A stretch of 64,000 nucleotides of DNA from Nitrospira defluvii (lineage in GTDB: Bacteria > Nitrospirota > Nitrospiria > Nitrospirales > Nitrospiraceae): the NCBI RefSeq assembly GCF_905220995.1, contig NZ_CAJNBJ010000016.1:496001-560000 (forward strand), in the 5' to 3' direction. Made by a program: the position numbers and the translations under genes. The notes beneath the pieces are model-generated. The model worked only from the letters and a program-made list of their open reading frames with translations, made no database searches and was not told where the DNA came from. The stretch's first letter is position 1, and each line of letters starts with the position of its first letter. Below are positions 24,153 to 32,984 of this stretch, in pieces.

Positions 24153-25016
24153 TTATTCAGGCGGCAGTTCCAACCCACCGGCGATGGTCCAATCGACGTC
24201 GACTGGACGGACAGGAAACTCAAACTGGGATTCGACCAAGGCCTGCGGTGCGATCGTCACCGTCTTCCGAATGACATGAGGTTCGTCGTAGACCGGACGA
24301 GAGGCGTTGAACTTGAGGATGTTATAGCCGGAATGCCAGGCTACCACGGTGTAGGATCCCGGCGGGATGCCGCTGATTTCAAAGCGCCCCTGTGAATCGG
24401 TCACGGCGAAATAGGGGTGATCGAACGCCGCCGCCCAGGCATTCATGTGCACATGCACATCACATTGCAGCCGCAACCCGACCCCGCGGGCTCTGGGCAG
24501 CGCGGTCGTGATTTCGCGATCGGGAGTCGGCAGGGCGAGGTTAAACAGGCTGGCCTGTTTCTCGCTGAAGAAATGGGGATTGTGCAGCACCGACTCGAAA
24601 TTGATCAGTCCGACCTGTGACGTACGCACAAATGGAAAGACCGGATGCTGGAACTGACAGGTCTGCGCTGCGGACGACGCCGCACCCTTCCCCATGGGAA
24701 GGCGATAGACGGCCTCCGCCGCTTTCCCACGGTCCACTCGCTCAAGGTACACCAGCACATCCTGAACACCGTTCGTGGCCTGGTCGACGCGCAGGACAGG
24801 CGAGGACACCTGCATCCCGCAGGCATCAAGATCAGCGAACACCCTGAGCGGCGGCACCTTGGGAATCGCCCCCTTCCAGACGGCCTGGCCCTTGATCGTT
24901 CCTCCGTCGGGCACCTCGATGACGTTGTAGTCCGCCCATGCGGGGGCGCCCCCTCCCAGACAGCACAGACCCAGCACAAACAGAAGGCGGTAGATGCGTG
25001 AACGATGTCCGAACAT
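24153..25016 (-). CDS. Exported carboxypeptidase-regulatory-like protein with cupredoxin-type metal motif
   Basis: 287 residues. The signal peptide ends GAPAWA near residue 28. Residues about 38-130 and 195-270 are beta-rich; FEISGIPPGSYTVVAWHSG is a typical carboxypeptidase-regulatory (CarboxypepD_reg-like) segment. A CDVHVHMNAW motif plus HNPHFF upstream supplies Cys, His and Met that resemble a type-1 copper ligand set. Role inferred: periplasmic metal-binding or electron-transfer partner. It lies 72 bp upstream of the Cyc2-like gene on the same strand, and AGAGGTGTCTT precedes its ATG. Confidence 0.72.
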   Translation of the reverse strand: MFGHRSRIYRLLFVLGLCCLGGGAPAWADYNVIEVPDGGTIKGQAVWKGAIPKVPPLRVFADLDACGMQVSSPVLRVDQATNGVQDVLVYLERVDRGKAAEAVYRLPMGKGAASSAAQTCQFQHPVFPFVRTSQVGLINFESVLHNPHFFSEKQASLFNLALPTPDREITTALPRARGVGLRLQCDVHVHMNAWAAAFDHPYFAVTDSQGRFEISGIPPGSYTVVAWHSGYNILKFNASRPVYDEPHVIRKTVTIAPQALVESQFEFPVRPVDVDWTIAGGLELPPE

Positions 25017-25066
25017 AAGACACCTCTTACCTAGGCCGAGGTGCGGAATACCCCGGCCGCAGACAA

Positions 25067-25103
25067 TAAAAAAGCCCGAACCACCCAGTTACGGGTCGTT
25101 CGG
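25067..25103 (-). terminator. Rho-independent terminator of the O-methyltransferase gene
   Basis: On the minus strand AGCCCGAAC pairs with GTTCGGGCT, with an inner ACCC/GGGT pair, and is followed by TTTTTTATT. It lies about 130 bp after the stop of the O-methyltransferase and ahead of the carboxypeptidase-regulatory gene, so it separates the two transcripts. Confidence 0.85.
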
Positions 25104-25235
25104 GCTCGGAGCGGTACGCTCTTTGGCCTCGTAGTATGTCGAAACGCAAAAAATTTACGCTGCTTGGTGCGACCTGTCAAGGCGCCGGAATGCAAAACTT
25201 CACGGGAGCCCGATGGCCGGGATAGAACCCGATCC

Positions 25236-26249
25236 TCATTTGATGGCGATCACCATGGAATCCGGCCCGGCCAGCGATTCGACCTTCGTGCGTGTGAAGC
25301 CGGCCTTCTTCATCCAACTCCGGCAGTCCGCACCGGTGAAGTCGAACCCGCCGTGCGTCTCGATCAGCATATTCAAACTCATCAGCAAGCCGAATGCGTT
25401 CTGCTTCCGCGCATCATCGATCAGCGCCTCATGCACGATCAACGCGCCCCCGGTCGGCAAGGCGGCATAGGCCTTACGCAACAGCATCATTTTTTCTTTG
25501 AGATCCCAGTCGTGCAGGATGTGGCCCATGATGAGCACATCAGCCTTCGGCAAGGGTTCCTTGAAGAAGTCTCCGGGGTGAAACGTGACCCGCTTCTGCA
25601 GCCGTTGACTCTTTGTGTAGGCCTCGAATACCGGCCGCACGACGGGGAGATCCATACCCTGCCCGGTGAGATGCTTGTGCGCCAGCGCGATCTCCACCGC
25701 CACACCGCCTTGCGCGCATCCGATGTCGACGAAGGAATGATATCGCTTCCAGGGAAACTGTGCCGCAATCGCGCGCGCCGTGCCGCGACTGAGGCCGGTC
25801 ATCGCCTTGAGGAATCCTTCCAGCCGTTGGGGATCGGCGTAGAGCGTGCCGAAAAAATCTTCGCCCGTTTTGACCTCGTTTTGTGGTTTGCCGGTCTGAA
25901 GCGCCTCCGTCAACGATCCCCAAAACCGGTAGAGCCTGGCATTGGCCATTTCAAGGATGCCGCCGACATAGGTCGGCTTGGCGCGATCCAGGAACAATGC
26001 GGTTTCAGCCGTGTTCGCATACCGTGCCCCGATCCGTTTCAGCAGGCCAAGCGCCACCAGCGCATCGAAGAAGTCCCGCGCGCTTCGTGGATGCAGCTTC
26101 AGCCGCTTCGCGAGCGACTTGGCATCGCGCGATCCGTTGGCGAGTTCCGTGAACAGCCCAAGTTCCACCGCGCTGAGCAGGGTCTTCGAACCCCAAAACC
26201 CGAACCCGAGTTGCATGATCCGATCGGGGAGCAATTGCCGAGTGGCCAT
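25236..26249 (-). CDS. O-methyltransferase (family 2 type)
   Basis: 337 residues. An N-terminal winged-helix dimerisation domain ([17 protein letters not shown], then [19 protein letters not shown]) precedes a SAM-binding domain with VDIGCAQGG and FHPGDFF. The C-terminal block [14 protein letters not shown] holds the HDW found in hydroxyneurosporene/acetylserotonin-type O-methyltransferases. Substrate unknown, cytoplasmic. AAAGGATGGCATC precedes ATG 26249; its own terminator lies at 25067-25103. Divergent from the exported protein at 26,526. Confidence 0.9.
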   Translation of the reverse strand: MATRQLLPDRIMQLGFGFWGSKTLLSAVELGLFTELANGSRDAKSLAKRLKLHPRSARDFFDALVALGLLKRIGARYANTAETALFLDRAKPTYVGGILEMANARLYRFWGSLTEALQTGKPQNEVKTGEDFFGTLYADPQRLEGFLKAMTGLSRGTARAIAAQFPWKRYHSFVDIGCAQGGVAVEIALAHKHLTGQGMDLPVVRPVFEAYTKSQRLQKRVTFHPGDFFKEPLPKADVLIMGHILHDWDLKEKMMLLRKAYAALPTGGALIVHEALIDDARKQNAFGLLMSLNMLIETHGGFDFTGADCRSWMKKAGFTRTKVESLAGPDSMVIAIK

Positions 26250-26340
26250 GATGCCATCCTTTCCATGAAAAAAAGTAATGAGAGGCTACGCGGGTGACCG
26301 GGCGCTGTCAATTTCGATGACCGATCCGCGGACCGGCATC

Positions 26341-26376
26341 GTATCTCTTTTTCCTACATCGTATCGAGAGAGATAC
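26341..26376. promoter_or_regulatory. Inverted repeat in divergent promoter region
   Basis: GTATCTCT and AGAGATAC form an 8-bp inverted repeat with a 20-bp spacer, and ATCGTATC occurs twice as a direct repeat at 20-bp spacing. The site is in the 276-bp gap between two divergent genes, a fitting place for an operator. Function is inference. Confidence 0.3.
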
Positions 26377-26525
26377 AACTCTGCACCGGCAGAGTGATCG
26401 GGGCCCTCACGAAATACAGATAGGGAGCTCGTGCCATGTGCTCAACAGCAAGGCAGGCTCCTTGCTATGCACAGCGGCCGGAGCACCTGCACACCATTCG
26501 ACCATGACGCACGGAGGACATTGAC

Positions 26526-27269
26526 ATGGCTACGTACATCCACGTGAAGGCCGCCCTGACCACACTCTTCCTACTCGGCACGATGGCCGCAACCGTCCAC
26601 GCAGAACAATGGAACGGATCGCAAACTCCGACCGGAGCCATTTGGCGACCGGGAACCGTGGCCTTAGGATTTGAACCAGCGGCAGGCGGAGGCAAGAAGC
26701 CGCTTCTCGAGATCCAGCGTCCCCTCTCCGGTGATGAAGAAATTTTGCTCAGCCTCCGTTCGACGTTCAGAGACGCGACAGCCACGGTCCTCCAAGCCGA
26801 TACCAAGCGAGTGTATCTGGGCGGCGCCGCCGGCAGAACCGATTTGGTGCCGGACGGGGTCTTCGACCTCGCTGTAGGACGCGGAATCGCCGTCGGAGTC
26901 AACAATCTTACCGAACGGCTTCCCACGGATTACAAACTCGTGGTCGGCGGGAAGATCCTGGCTGAAGAGGTGCGCATCAAGCTCATCAAAGACTGGGCGG
27001 ATTTTGTGTTTCAGCCCGACTATCAACTCAAGTCCCTGCCGGAAGTCGAAGGCTTCATTCAGAGCCATCACCATTTGCCGGACATGCCCAGCGCCGTGGA
27101 AGCGGAGCAGCAGGGCATCGGCCTGGGAGACATGCAAGCCAGACTCTTGCGGAAGATCGAGGAACTGACCCTGCATGCGATCGAACAGCACCAGAACATC
27201 GCGGCCCTACAAGCGAGACTCCAACAGTTGGAGCAGGACCGATCATCCCTCCACGTACAAGACAGGTAA
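26526..27269 (+). CDS. Exported tail-fibre-like protein with C-terminal coiled coil
   Basis: 247 residues. A signal peptide (ALTTLFLLGTMAATVHA) is followed by repeat-like beta segments. The C-terminal 110 residues have the pattern YKLVVGGKILAEEVRIKLI, DWADFVFQPDY, LPDMPSAVE and GDMQARLLRKIEELTLH, as in many proteins carrying the peptidase-S74/tail-fibre chaperone-adjacent segment. The end is a coiled coil (LQARLQQLEQD). A surface fibre or adhesin role is inferred. GGAGGACATTGAC precedes ATG 26526; the next gene follows after 38 bp. Confidence 0.72.
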   Translation: MATYIHVKAALTTLFLLGTMAATVHAEQWNGSQTPTGAIWRPGTVALGFEPAAGGGKKPLLEIQRPLSGDEEILLSLRSTFRDATATVLQADTKRVYLGGAAGRTDLVPDGVFDLAVGRGIAVGVNNLTERLPTDYKLVVGGKILAEEVRIKLIKDWADFVFQPDYQLKSLPEVEGFIQSHHHLPDMPSAVEAEQQGIGLGDMQARLLRKIEELTLHAIEQHQNIAALQARLQQLEQDRSSLHVQDR

Positions 27270-27307
27270 GCACAATCGGCGAGCGACGATTCAGAGAGGA
27301 CTGACCT

Positions 27308-28222
27308 ATGAAGCAACTCACGTCACTCATGAGCGTGATGCTCATGGCGGCAGTGGCCATGCCGGCCGCCGCCGCTGCCGAAGTCACGCTGAACCAGATC
27401 ATCAAGGACGGCACCGTTCGCTACTACGACGATCCCCAGGAACTGACGCTCGCGGCAGGATTCTGGGCCCAGGCTGGATCCGATGTGACGGCCGCCATCC
27501 ATCACCAGCAGGGCTACTATCTGGATAAGAGCCCTTTGGACACGAAGGACAAGCAATATACTTCCACCCCCGGACGAACCTTCATCGTCGCCGGCTGTGT
27601 GCCCAAGAATTTACCCATCAAGGGCCCGGTTGGATCGGTATGGGTGGCCTGCAACGACCTCGATTACCTCAAGGACAAGGTCATCGAGAGCCGTTTCATC
27701 TCCTGCCTCGATCTCTTCCCCAACGGCGTGGTCTCAGGCTTTTCCATCAGGGAGGTCAACAATCGCACATGGGAATCGTTCCGATTCTCCTGCCGCGATA
27801 TAGCGCCGGACGGCGGCATGGTTGGAGCTGCTCAGAAATCTGATTTTCTGTTTAACTTCGAACGGGAAGGCAAACTGTATGAAGCGACTGCGGCCAGCCA
27901 GCACCTCACGTTTGGAATCTTCGAAGTTGCCAACGCCTTGACCAGTTCAAAAAGCCTGTTACAAATCGCCCTAGAACACACAGGCGCCGCGGCAATTCAG
28001 GCTGCCGGAACAAACGGCCGGCCCGTCGACGACTTTACGCTCAGCGATAAAATACCGGATGCCTTCGGATTGGGCGGGATGCTGAGGGTCGATCATTGGA
28101 CCTGTCCCCCGGGCATGGTGATCACCGGTATGGCCATCGGGCACAACCCTGACAAAAAGGGGAACGACACGCGGCCGGTCTATATTCTGGCCGAGTGCCG
28201 GAAGTTGCTGTACACCCAGTGA
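27308..28222 (+). CDS. Exported protein of unknown function
   Basis: 304 residues. Signal peptide about 1-23 (VMLMAAVAMPAAAAA). The mature protein contains several Cys (VAGCVPKN, VWVACNDL, FISCLDLF, FRFSCRDI, HWTCPPGM, LAECRK), about six, which suggests disulphides in the periplasm or outside. I do not recognise the family. GAGAGGACTGACCT precedes ATG 27308. Probably co-transcribed with the tail-fibre-like gene 38 bp upstream. Confidence 0.72.
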   Translation: MKQLTSLMSVMLMAAVAMPAAAAAEVTLNQIIKDGTVRYYDDPQELTLAAGFWAQAGSDVTAAIHHQQGYYLDKSPLDTKDKQYTSTPGRTFIVAGCVPKNLPIKGPVGSVWVACNDLDYLKDKVIESRFISCLDLFPNGVVSGFSIREVNNRTWESFRFSCRDIAPDGGMVGAAQKSDFLFNFEREGKLYEATAASQHLTFGIFEVANALTSSKSLLQIALEHTGAAAIQAAGTNGRPVDDFTLSDKIPDAFGLGGMLRVDHWTCPPGMVITGMAIGHNPDKKGNDTRPVYILAECRKLLYTQ

Positions 28223-28247
28223 CGGCATGCCCTCACCACATCGAGTA

Positions 28248-28282
28248 GGCACCGATCCTGACCTCACGTCAGGCCCGGTGCC
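28248..28282. terminator. Hairpin between convergent genes
   Basis: GGCACCG and CGGTGCC form an outer stem, with CTGAC/GTCAG as an inner stem and a short loop. It sits between the stop at 28222 and the convergent gene ending at 28314. No U run on either side, so a weak or bidirectional terminator at most. Confidence 0.4.
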
Positions 28283-28313
28283 ACCACGCCCACATCACCG
28301 CTGCTTCACCGGA

Positions 28314-28949
28314 TTACTCGAACAGCCTCCGAAACGCCGTTTTTATCTGCGTTAATCCCTCTCGCAGGTCGATCTCAAACGTATCGGCCCGCGCCCGTAC
28401 CATTTGGCGTTTTACTCTGAGACCATCCCGATAGGCGCGCAACCGCCCGAGCAACTCTTGTTGGGTGGCCTCAACCATGTGACGCTGTGCCCCGCGTTCA
28501 TCCAGCCATCCGTGCCTCACGGCCTCGAACTCCGCTTCAAGCCTGCTTGCCCGCTCAACCAAGTCCTCCCACAACCTCCCTGACCGGAATGCCGCACCCG
28601 TCAATGTTCGATCCGCCGAAGACTCGAAGTGGCGCAGCGCCTGCAGAATTTTTTCACGCTGCTCTTCTAAGACGTCACGCGCCTCGGCCTTCCCCAATGC
28701 CAGTTGTACCTGCAGATGGTCCAGCGCGGTCTGCAGCTCAGCCTTGACCTGATCGACGACACCCGGTGAAGCCGACAGTTCATTCCGCACCGACGTCACC
28801 AGGTCGTGCAACTGCCGCTTTCCCTCCTCCACCCGTTCCAATACCTGTTCCCTGGTCTGCGTGAGTTGCGCCTCCAGGGCCTCCGCTTGATGCTCCAACG
28901 CCTCAAGTTTCTTCTCGACCGACGCACGAACTGTCTCGATTCCGGACAT
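28314..28949 (-). CDS. Coiled-coil protein of unknown function
   Basis: 211 residues, nearly all helical and highly charged. Long heptad stretches such as KKLEALEHQAEALEAQLTQ and LQTALDHLQVQLALGKAEA run the length of the protein, with no signal peptide, membrane segment or enzyme motif. It resembles generic cytoplasmic coiled-coil proteins; no family can be given. A GGAGGGCACATC ribosome site precedes ATG 28949. Convergent to the secreted protein before it. Confidence 0.7.
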   Translation of the reverse strand: MSGIETVRASVEKKLEALEHQAEALEAQLTQTREQVLERVEEGKRQLHDLVTSVRNELSASPGVVDQVKAELQTALDHLQVQLALGKAEARDVLEEQREKILQALRHFESSADRTLTGAAFRSGRLWEDLVERASRLEAEFEAVRHGWLDERGAQRHMVEATQQELLGRLRAYRDGLRVKRQMVRARADTFEIDLREGLTQIKTAFRRLFE

Positions 28950-29022
28950 GATGTGCCCTCCTCACCATTCTGGACAAAGGGGGCTCTCTCCGTGGTCCTC
29001 CCTGACGACGGAGCGTCGCCCT

Positions 29023-29610
29023 TCATCGTCCCGCATCTCCTAAGGCACGGAGCCGATCCAGCCAGGTGGCGCGTTGCCGCTCATTCAGCCCCTCTATCCC
29101 GCCGACCAGGGTCGTCCGCGTGGGCCCGATACCGCAGAAGCCAAGTATGTTGCGCTGAACACTCTTGAGACTGTGGGCGAAGAAGAACCACCGGTACACC
29201 AACGCCGGCATACCCATCGTCACCACGATACGCGCCGACTTTCCCGTGAAGAGCTTCCTGGCCATCTGCCCGCGTGCTTGATATTCGAAGGCGACACCAG
29301 GGCGAAACACCTGTTCAAAAAACGCTTTTAAGAGGGCCGGCATCGATCCCAGCCAGAGTGGGTAGACAATGACCAGATGGTCCGCCCATCGAATGGCATC
29401 CTGCGCCTGCTTGATCGAATCGGACGGGACGCCATGCTCAAACTCCTCTTTCGTCCGCAACAGAGGAAACTCCAGCCGGGCGACCTCGATCCGCCTCACC
29501 TCATGCCCGCCATCCTCACAGCCCTTGGCATACTCATCCGCCAGAGCATGGCAAAAATGGCGAGTCTGCCCATCAGGATGCCCCTGAATCATCGCAATGC
29601 GCTTCCCCAT
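29023..29610 (-). CDS. NAD(P)H-dependent oxidoreductase, flavodoxin-like fold
   Basis: 195 residues. It starts KRIAMIQGHPDGQTRHF, the FMN/FAD phosphate loop of NQO1/MdaB-type reductases. WADHLVIVYPLWLGSMPALLKAFFEQVF is the family signature, and ARIVVTMGMP follows. It would reduce quinones or similar acceptors with NAD(P)H in the cytoplasm. ATG 29610 follows a GAGGGCTT site. A small lipoprotein gene lies about 30 bp upstream on the same strand. Confidence 0.9.
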   Translation of the reverse strand: MGKRIAMIQGHPDGQTRHFCHALADEYAKGCEDGGHEVRRIEVARLEFPLLRTKEEFEHGVPSDSIKQAQDAIRWADHLVIVYPLWLGSMPALLKAFFEQVFRPGVAFEYQARGQMARKLFTGKSARIVVTMGMPALVYRWFFFAHSLKSVQRNILGFCGIGPTRTTLVGGIEGLNERQRATWLDRLRALGDAGR

Positions 29611-29639
29611 AAGCCCTCGTGGCTCCGCAAGGTGTTGCC

Positions 29640-29804
29640 CTAACGCCCGAGCGATCCTGCCGAATCGGACAGGGGGCGCGATTCCGGCTCACTAGCCGGC
29701 GAGGGACCGGCCCGCTCGACTTTGGGAGTCGGCGGGGCGCACGCAGTGAACGATAGAGTCACGAGCAAGACCCAGGCGATCCCCAAGCTCCATACGGTTG
29801 TCAT
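29640..29804 (-). CDS. Small lipoprotein
   Basis: 54 residues. A hydrophobic stretch WSLGIAWVLLVTLSFTAC ends in a lipobox-like Cys (position 20), followed by a Pro/Ser/Glu-rich tail (APPTPKVERAGPSPASEPE). ATG 29804 follows the ribosome site CGGAGGTACGC. Short lipoproteins like this have no family assignment. It may be cotranscribed with the reductase 29 bp downstream. Confidence 0.6.
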   Translation of the reverse strand: MTTVWSLGIAWVLLVTLSFTACAPPTPKVERAGPSPASEPESRPLSDSAGSLGR

Positions 29805-30065
29805 GCGTACCTCCGCGGGATGAGTCGACACAGAGATTCCACGATGAAGAGCGCAACAGACATGCCAGGACTCGCACCTCGCACAGAAGTGGCTCTGCAG
29901 GCTGAGGACATCCGCCAGGAACGCCTCATCCGGTAGGATGGCTGCGGAGAATGTCCACAGCACGACGGTGTGAAACTGGGGCGAATGGCCGCAGACAGGG
30001 CGACCGTCTGCGCCGCGGGCGGGACCGATCCAGATGATGCAGGCGCAGCGAACATAGGGCAATCG

Positions 30066-30710
30066 CTATGCGGAGTCGAGGGTCCGATTCCTCTCCAACC
30101 ACACCGTGAGCGCCATGGCCAGCACCGCCCCCCCGAAGGCCGCCGCCATATCCTTCTGCGCATCCCATTCGTCGCCTTGCGTGCCGAGATACATACTGCC
30201 CAACTCCGGACTGACGATCATGGCCACGATCGCTTCAACCACTTCGAAAAATCCGCTCTGCGCCAGCACGCCGCTGACCGGCAAAAAATAGGACCATCCT
30301 CCACGCAATCCGGCCAAGCGTACGAGCAACTCGCGCAACGGATAGGCCAGCAGCAAACCATAGGCAAAATGGACGAGCCGGTCGAAGGGATTCCGGCTCA
30401 ATGCCAACACATCCTTGAGCCAAAACCCGAAAGGAACCTCTGAGTACGTGTAATGGGCGCCGATCGCGTGCAGCACCATAAATGCCGCAATGAGGGCGTA
30501 GGACGTGAGGGAAAACGGGAACCGCCGATAGGTGAATACCAGAGTCGTGACCAGCCCAACGGCCAGCAGATTTTCGAGCAACCAATCTTGGCGACTGACC
30601 GGCGCCACTGCCAACAGAGACCAGAACAACCCATAGGCCAGAAACAGGCCTAACGCGATGCGACGGCGGTCCGCCTCGCTTCTACTCTGCACGCTCTCTA
30701 CAACATGCAT
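30066..30710 (-). CDS. YjdF-like (DUF2238) membrane protein, copy 2
   Basis: 214 residues with about six membrane helices. Shared blocks with the next gene are HAIGAHYTYSEVPFG, NPFDRLVHFAYGLLLAYP and GTQGDEWDAQKDMAAA. These are hallmarks of the DUF2238/YjdF inner-membrane family, whose biochemical role is unknown. The conserved HYTY, DRxxHF and GDxWDxQKDM residues face polar sites and could bind a ligand. It follows its paralog by 10 bp. The ribosome site before ATG 30710 is weak. Confidence 0.85.
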   Translation of the reverse strand: MHVVESVQSRSEADRRRIALGLFLAYGLFWSLLAVAPVSRQDWLLENLLAVGLVTTLVFTYRRFPFSLTSYALIAAFMVLHAIGAHYTYSEVPFGFWLKDVLALSRNPFDRLVHFAYGLLLAYPLRELLVRLAGLRGGWSYFLPVSGVLAQSGFFEVVEAIVAMIVSPELGSMYLGTQGDEWDAQKDMAAAFGGAVLAMALTVWLERNRTLDSA

Positions 30711-30720
30711 GCCCGACTGG

Positions 30721-31359
30721 TTATTCCGAGAACGCCGCCTCTGACTCCAGCGCGGTCTCTGCTCCACGCAACGCACGCACGACCAGCAACAGCGTCATCG
30801 ACAGCAACGCGCCATAAAGCGCCGCGGCCATATCCTTCTGTGCGTCCCAGACATCGCCTTGCGAACCGAGGTAGGTCACCCCCAATTCGGGGTGCACGGC
30901 ACGAGCCACCCACGACTCGATGATTTCCCAGAGTCCGCTCAATCCCAGAACCGTCATCACGGGAAGGTAATACACCACCCATCCTCGGATGCTCGCACTC
31001 AAGCGAAACAACTCTTCCATGGGATAGGCCAGCAGAAAGCCGAAACTGAAATGCACCACCCGATCAAAATGGTTGCGCCCGAGGTGCAGGACTTGATCCA
31101 ACCAGAGACCAATCGGCACCTCCGCATAGGTGTAATGTACCCCGATCGTGTGCAACGTGAGAAACGCCGTAATCAGCGCATACGAAGTATGCGACAGCGG
31201 CAGGAACCGATGCGTCGCGATCAGGAGGACGACGAAGGCGGCCGGCAAAATACTCGCAATCAACCAGAACTGGGGATCGACCGGGGCTTGGGCCATCCAC
31301 ACCGACACCGCCAGATACCACAAGAGCAGTCCGATCGAAACCAGTTTATTCCGACTCAC
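30721..31359 (-). CDS. YjdF-like (DUF2238) membrane protein, copy 1
   Basis: 212 residues with about six membrane helices: HTIGVHYTYAEVPIG, NHFDRVVHFSFGFLLAYP and GSQGDVWDAQKDMAAAL. It is a paralog of the gene immediately downstream, in the same order and orientation, so a tandem duplication. The start is GTG 31359, set by AAGGAGAATCTTCG; the function of the family is not known. Confidence 0.85.
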   Translation of the reverse strand: MSRNKLVSIGLLLWYLAVSVWMAQAPVDPQFWLIASILPAAFVVLLIATHRFLPLSHTSYALITAFLTLHTIGVHYTYAEVPIGLWLDQVLHLGRNHFDRVVHFSFGFLLAYPMEELFRLSASIRGWVVYYLPVMTVLGLSGLWEIIESWVARAVHPELGVTYLGSQGDVWDAQKDMAAALYGALLSMTLLLVVRALRGAETALESEAAFSE

Positions 31360-31563
31360 CGAAGATTCTCCTTGTGACAGGGTTCAGGAAGGGCGCCCCT
31401 CCGCCTGCAGTGGGGAGAAGCTGACGTTACTCTACTGGATGGTTCTCCTTCCTGCAACCGCCCCCAGGAGCCTGGCGCAGGTCTGGCGACAGGCGATGCC
31501 ATTGACACTCGGCGATCGGAAGGCGACTGAATCTCCGCGACTGGCCCGGCCGCCGTCCTCACG

Positions 31564-31953
31564 TTATCGCAAGGGTGTCAGGAAGCACGGGTCCTCAAAA
31601 TCGTAACAGATCCAACACGACTCATCCTCCGGCGGCTCATCGATATGGACCCAATGACACTTGCCATAAAAGCCCCACCCTCTCGCCTTGCTCAGCCGCT
31701 TCTTCGTCGCGGCGCGGAACAGCACCTTCACGCCGTTCACTGTTCTGCCATCCTGTTCCAGGACACGCTGCAGAAACTTCGCCGGGTTGGACGCAAACTC
31801 CTGCAGCTGTTTCCCAAACAGCCCCAACGTGATCGTTCCCGTCGAGATCTTAATAGCATTCCCCTTGCGACCGGAAAAATATTGAGTCAACTTGTCCGCC
31901 TTGGGATACGTCTCGACAACGTCATACCACGATTGATTCGTCCCTGTTTCCAT
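31564..31953 (-). CDS. Conserved-looking protein of unknown function
   Basis: 129 residues, soluble, mixed charge. Notable segments are WYDVVETYPKADKLTQYF, LFGKQLQEFASNPAKFL and a Cys-containing C-terminus (GKCHWV, ESCWICYDFEDPCFL) with four Cys that might bind a metal. I do not recognise the family. ATG 31953 is chosen (second of two adjacent ATGs) because AGGAGGCAG then has normal spacing. Isolated from its neighbours on both sides. Confidence 0.6.
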   Translation of the reverse strand: METGTNQSWYDVVETYPKADKLTQYFSGRKGNAIKISTGTITLGLFGKQLQEFASNPAKFLQRVLEQDGRTVNGVKVLFRAATKKRLSKARGWGFYGKCHWVHIDEPPEDESCWICYDFEDPCFLTPLR

Positions 31954-32255
31954 CATCTGCCTCCTGTTGAAGTGAACGGACTCTGTGCCGCTGAGATTGC
32001 TGATGAACGAGGCAAGGGTGATGCCATGAGGGTCCACGTGGAGGCGCTTCAGACTACCCACCCCATGCAGGGCCCCAACGAAGAGGCAGCAAGACCGAGT
32101 GGTCTCCCTGTGCGGAGGAACGCCCCAGCGCATCCTCCCGTCCTGCCGCAAAAAGCCACGGCTACGATCTTCAATGACGGCCAAGGACGGAGACTTCGCC
32201 TGCATCGTTACGGGCACATACGATGCATGAGCATCTACGTAGTGACTGTCACCTT
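31954..32255. other. Intergenic region before the SMS-like pair
   Basis: 302 bp between the minus-strand unknown gene and the plus-strand ATPase gene, so promoters for both are expected. I see no clear promoter box, repeat or small gene. Confidence 0.5.
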
Positions 32256-32984
32256 ATGCCGACTCCATTGCTAGACATTCGCGGCCTCACCTGTGAGGTC
32301 GCTCACCACCGGATTCTCGATCGACTCGATCTCACCGTGCAGGCCGGTGAAATCCATGCCCTGCTTGGAGCCAACGGTTCCGGCAAGACCACCCTGGCTT
32401 ATCTCCTCATGGGATGCGACGGCTACCAGGCGAGCGCCGGGCAGGTTCTCTTTCAGGGCGCGGATCTTCTTGCGCTCCCCATGCACGAACGGGCCAGGCT
32501 GGGCCTCACGCTCGCCTGGCAGGAACCGGCACGATTCGAAGGCATCACGGTTCGTGAATACGTGAGTCTGGGCAACCGGCGGCAGGATCCGGAACCGGCC
32601 TTGGAACGGGTTGGCCTGGACCCGGAGCGCTATCTGACCCGCCGAGTCGACAAGGGACTCAGCGGCGGTGAACGTCACCGGATCGAACTCGCCTCTGTCC
32701 TTTCGATGAAACCAACCTTGGCTATCCTCGATGAACCGGCAGCAGGCATCGATATGCTCTCGATCACGCACATCGTCGACGTCATCCGCACGCTCAAGGA
32801 GACAGGGGGATCGGTCTTACTGATCACACACCAGGAAGAGGTCGCACTGACCGCCGATCGCGCCTCCCAACTCTGCGCCGGGCGCATCGTCTTTTCCGGC
32901 AGCCCTCGGGACACCGTCGATCATTTTCGTGGGCGAAGCTGTGTTCGGTGCGACGGGGAGGTCTGTGGCTATGTCCGACCTTGA
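32256..32984 (+). CDS. SufC-like ABC ATPase (SmsC type)
   Basis: 242 residues. Walker A GANGSGKTT, signature LSGGERHRIELA, Walker B LAILDEPAAGID and switch His LLITHQEEVA are all present; HQEE and the ERHRIELA run are typical of SufC. It is the ATPase of an Fe-S scaffold complex in the cytosol. No SufS, SufE or SufB/SufD pair is seen beside it, only one scaffold gene, whose start overlaps this gene by 14 bp. The C-terminus has CVRCDGEVCGYV, an unusual three-Cys tail. Confidence 0.88.
   Translation: MPTPLLDIRGLTCEVAHHRILDRLDLTVQAGEIHALLGANGSGKTTLAYLLMGCDGYQASAGQVLFQGADLLALPMHERARLGLTLAWQEPARFEGITVREYVSLGNRRQDPEPALERVGLDPERYLTRRVDKGLSGGERHRIELASVLSMKPTLAILDEPAAGIDMLSITHIVDVIRTLKETGGSVLLITHQEEVALTADRASQLCAGRIVFSGSPRDTVDHFRGRSCVRCDGEVCGYVRP

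Noticed and set aside
25041-26297. 418-codon plus-strand frame over the O-methyltransferase
   Set aside because: The minus-strand protein has clear methyltransferase motifs and its own terminator; the opposite frame has an Arg/Gln-rich translation with no similarity.
29805-30065. Possible extra gene or longer N-terminus upstream of the small lipoprotein
   Set aside because: Open on the minus strand but with no signal, no ribosome site and poor composition; the lipoprotein start at 29804 has a strong site.
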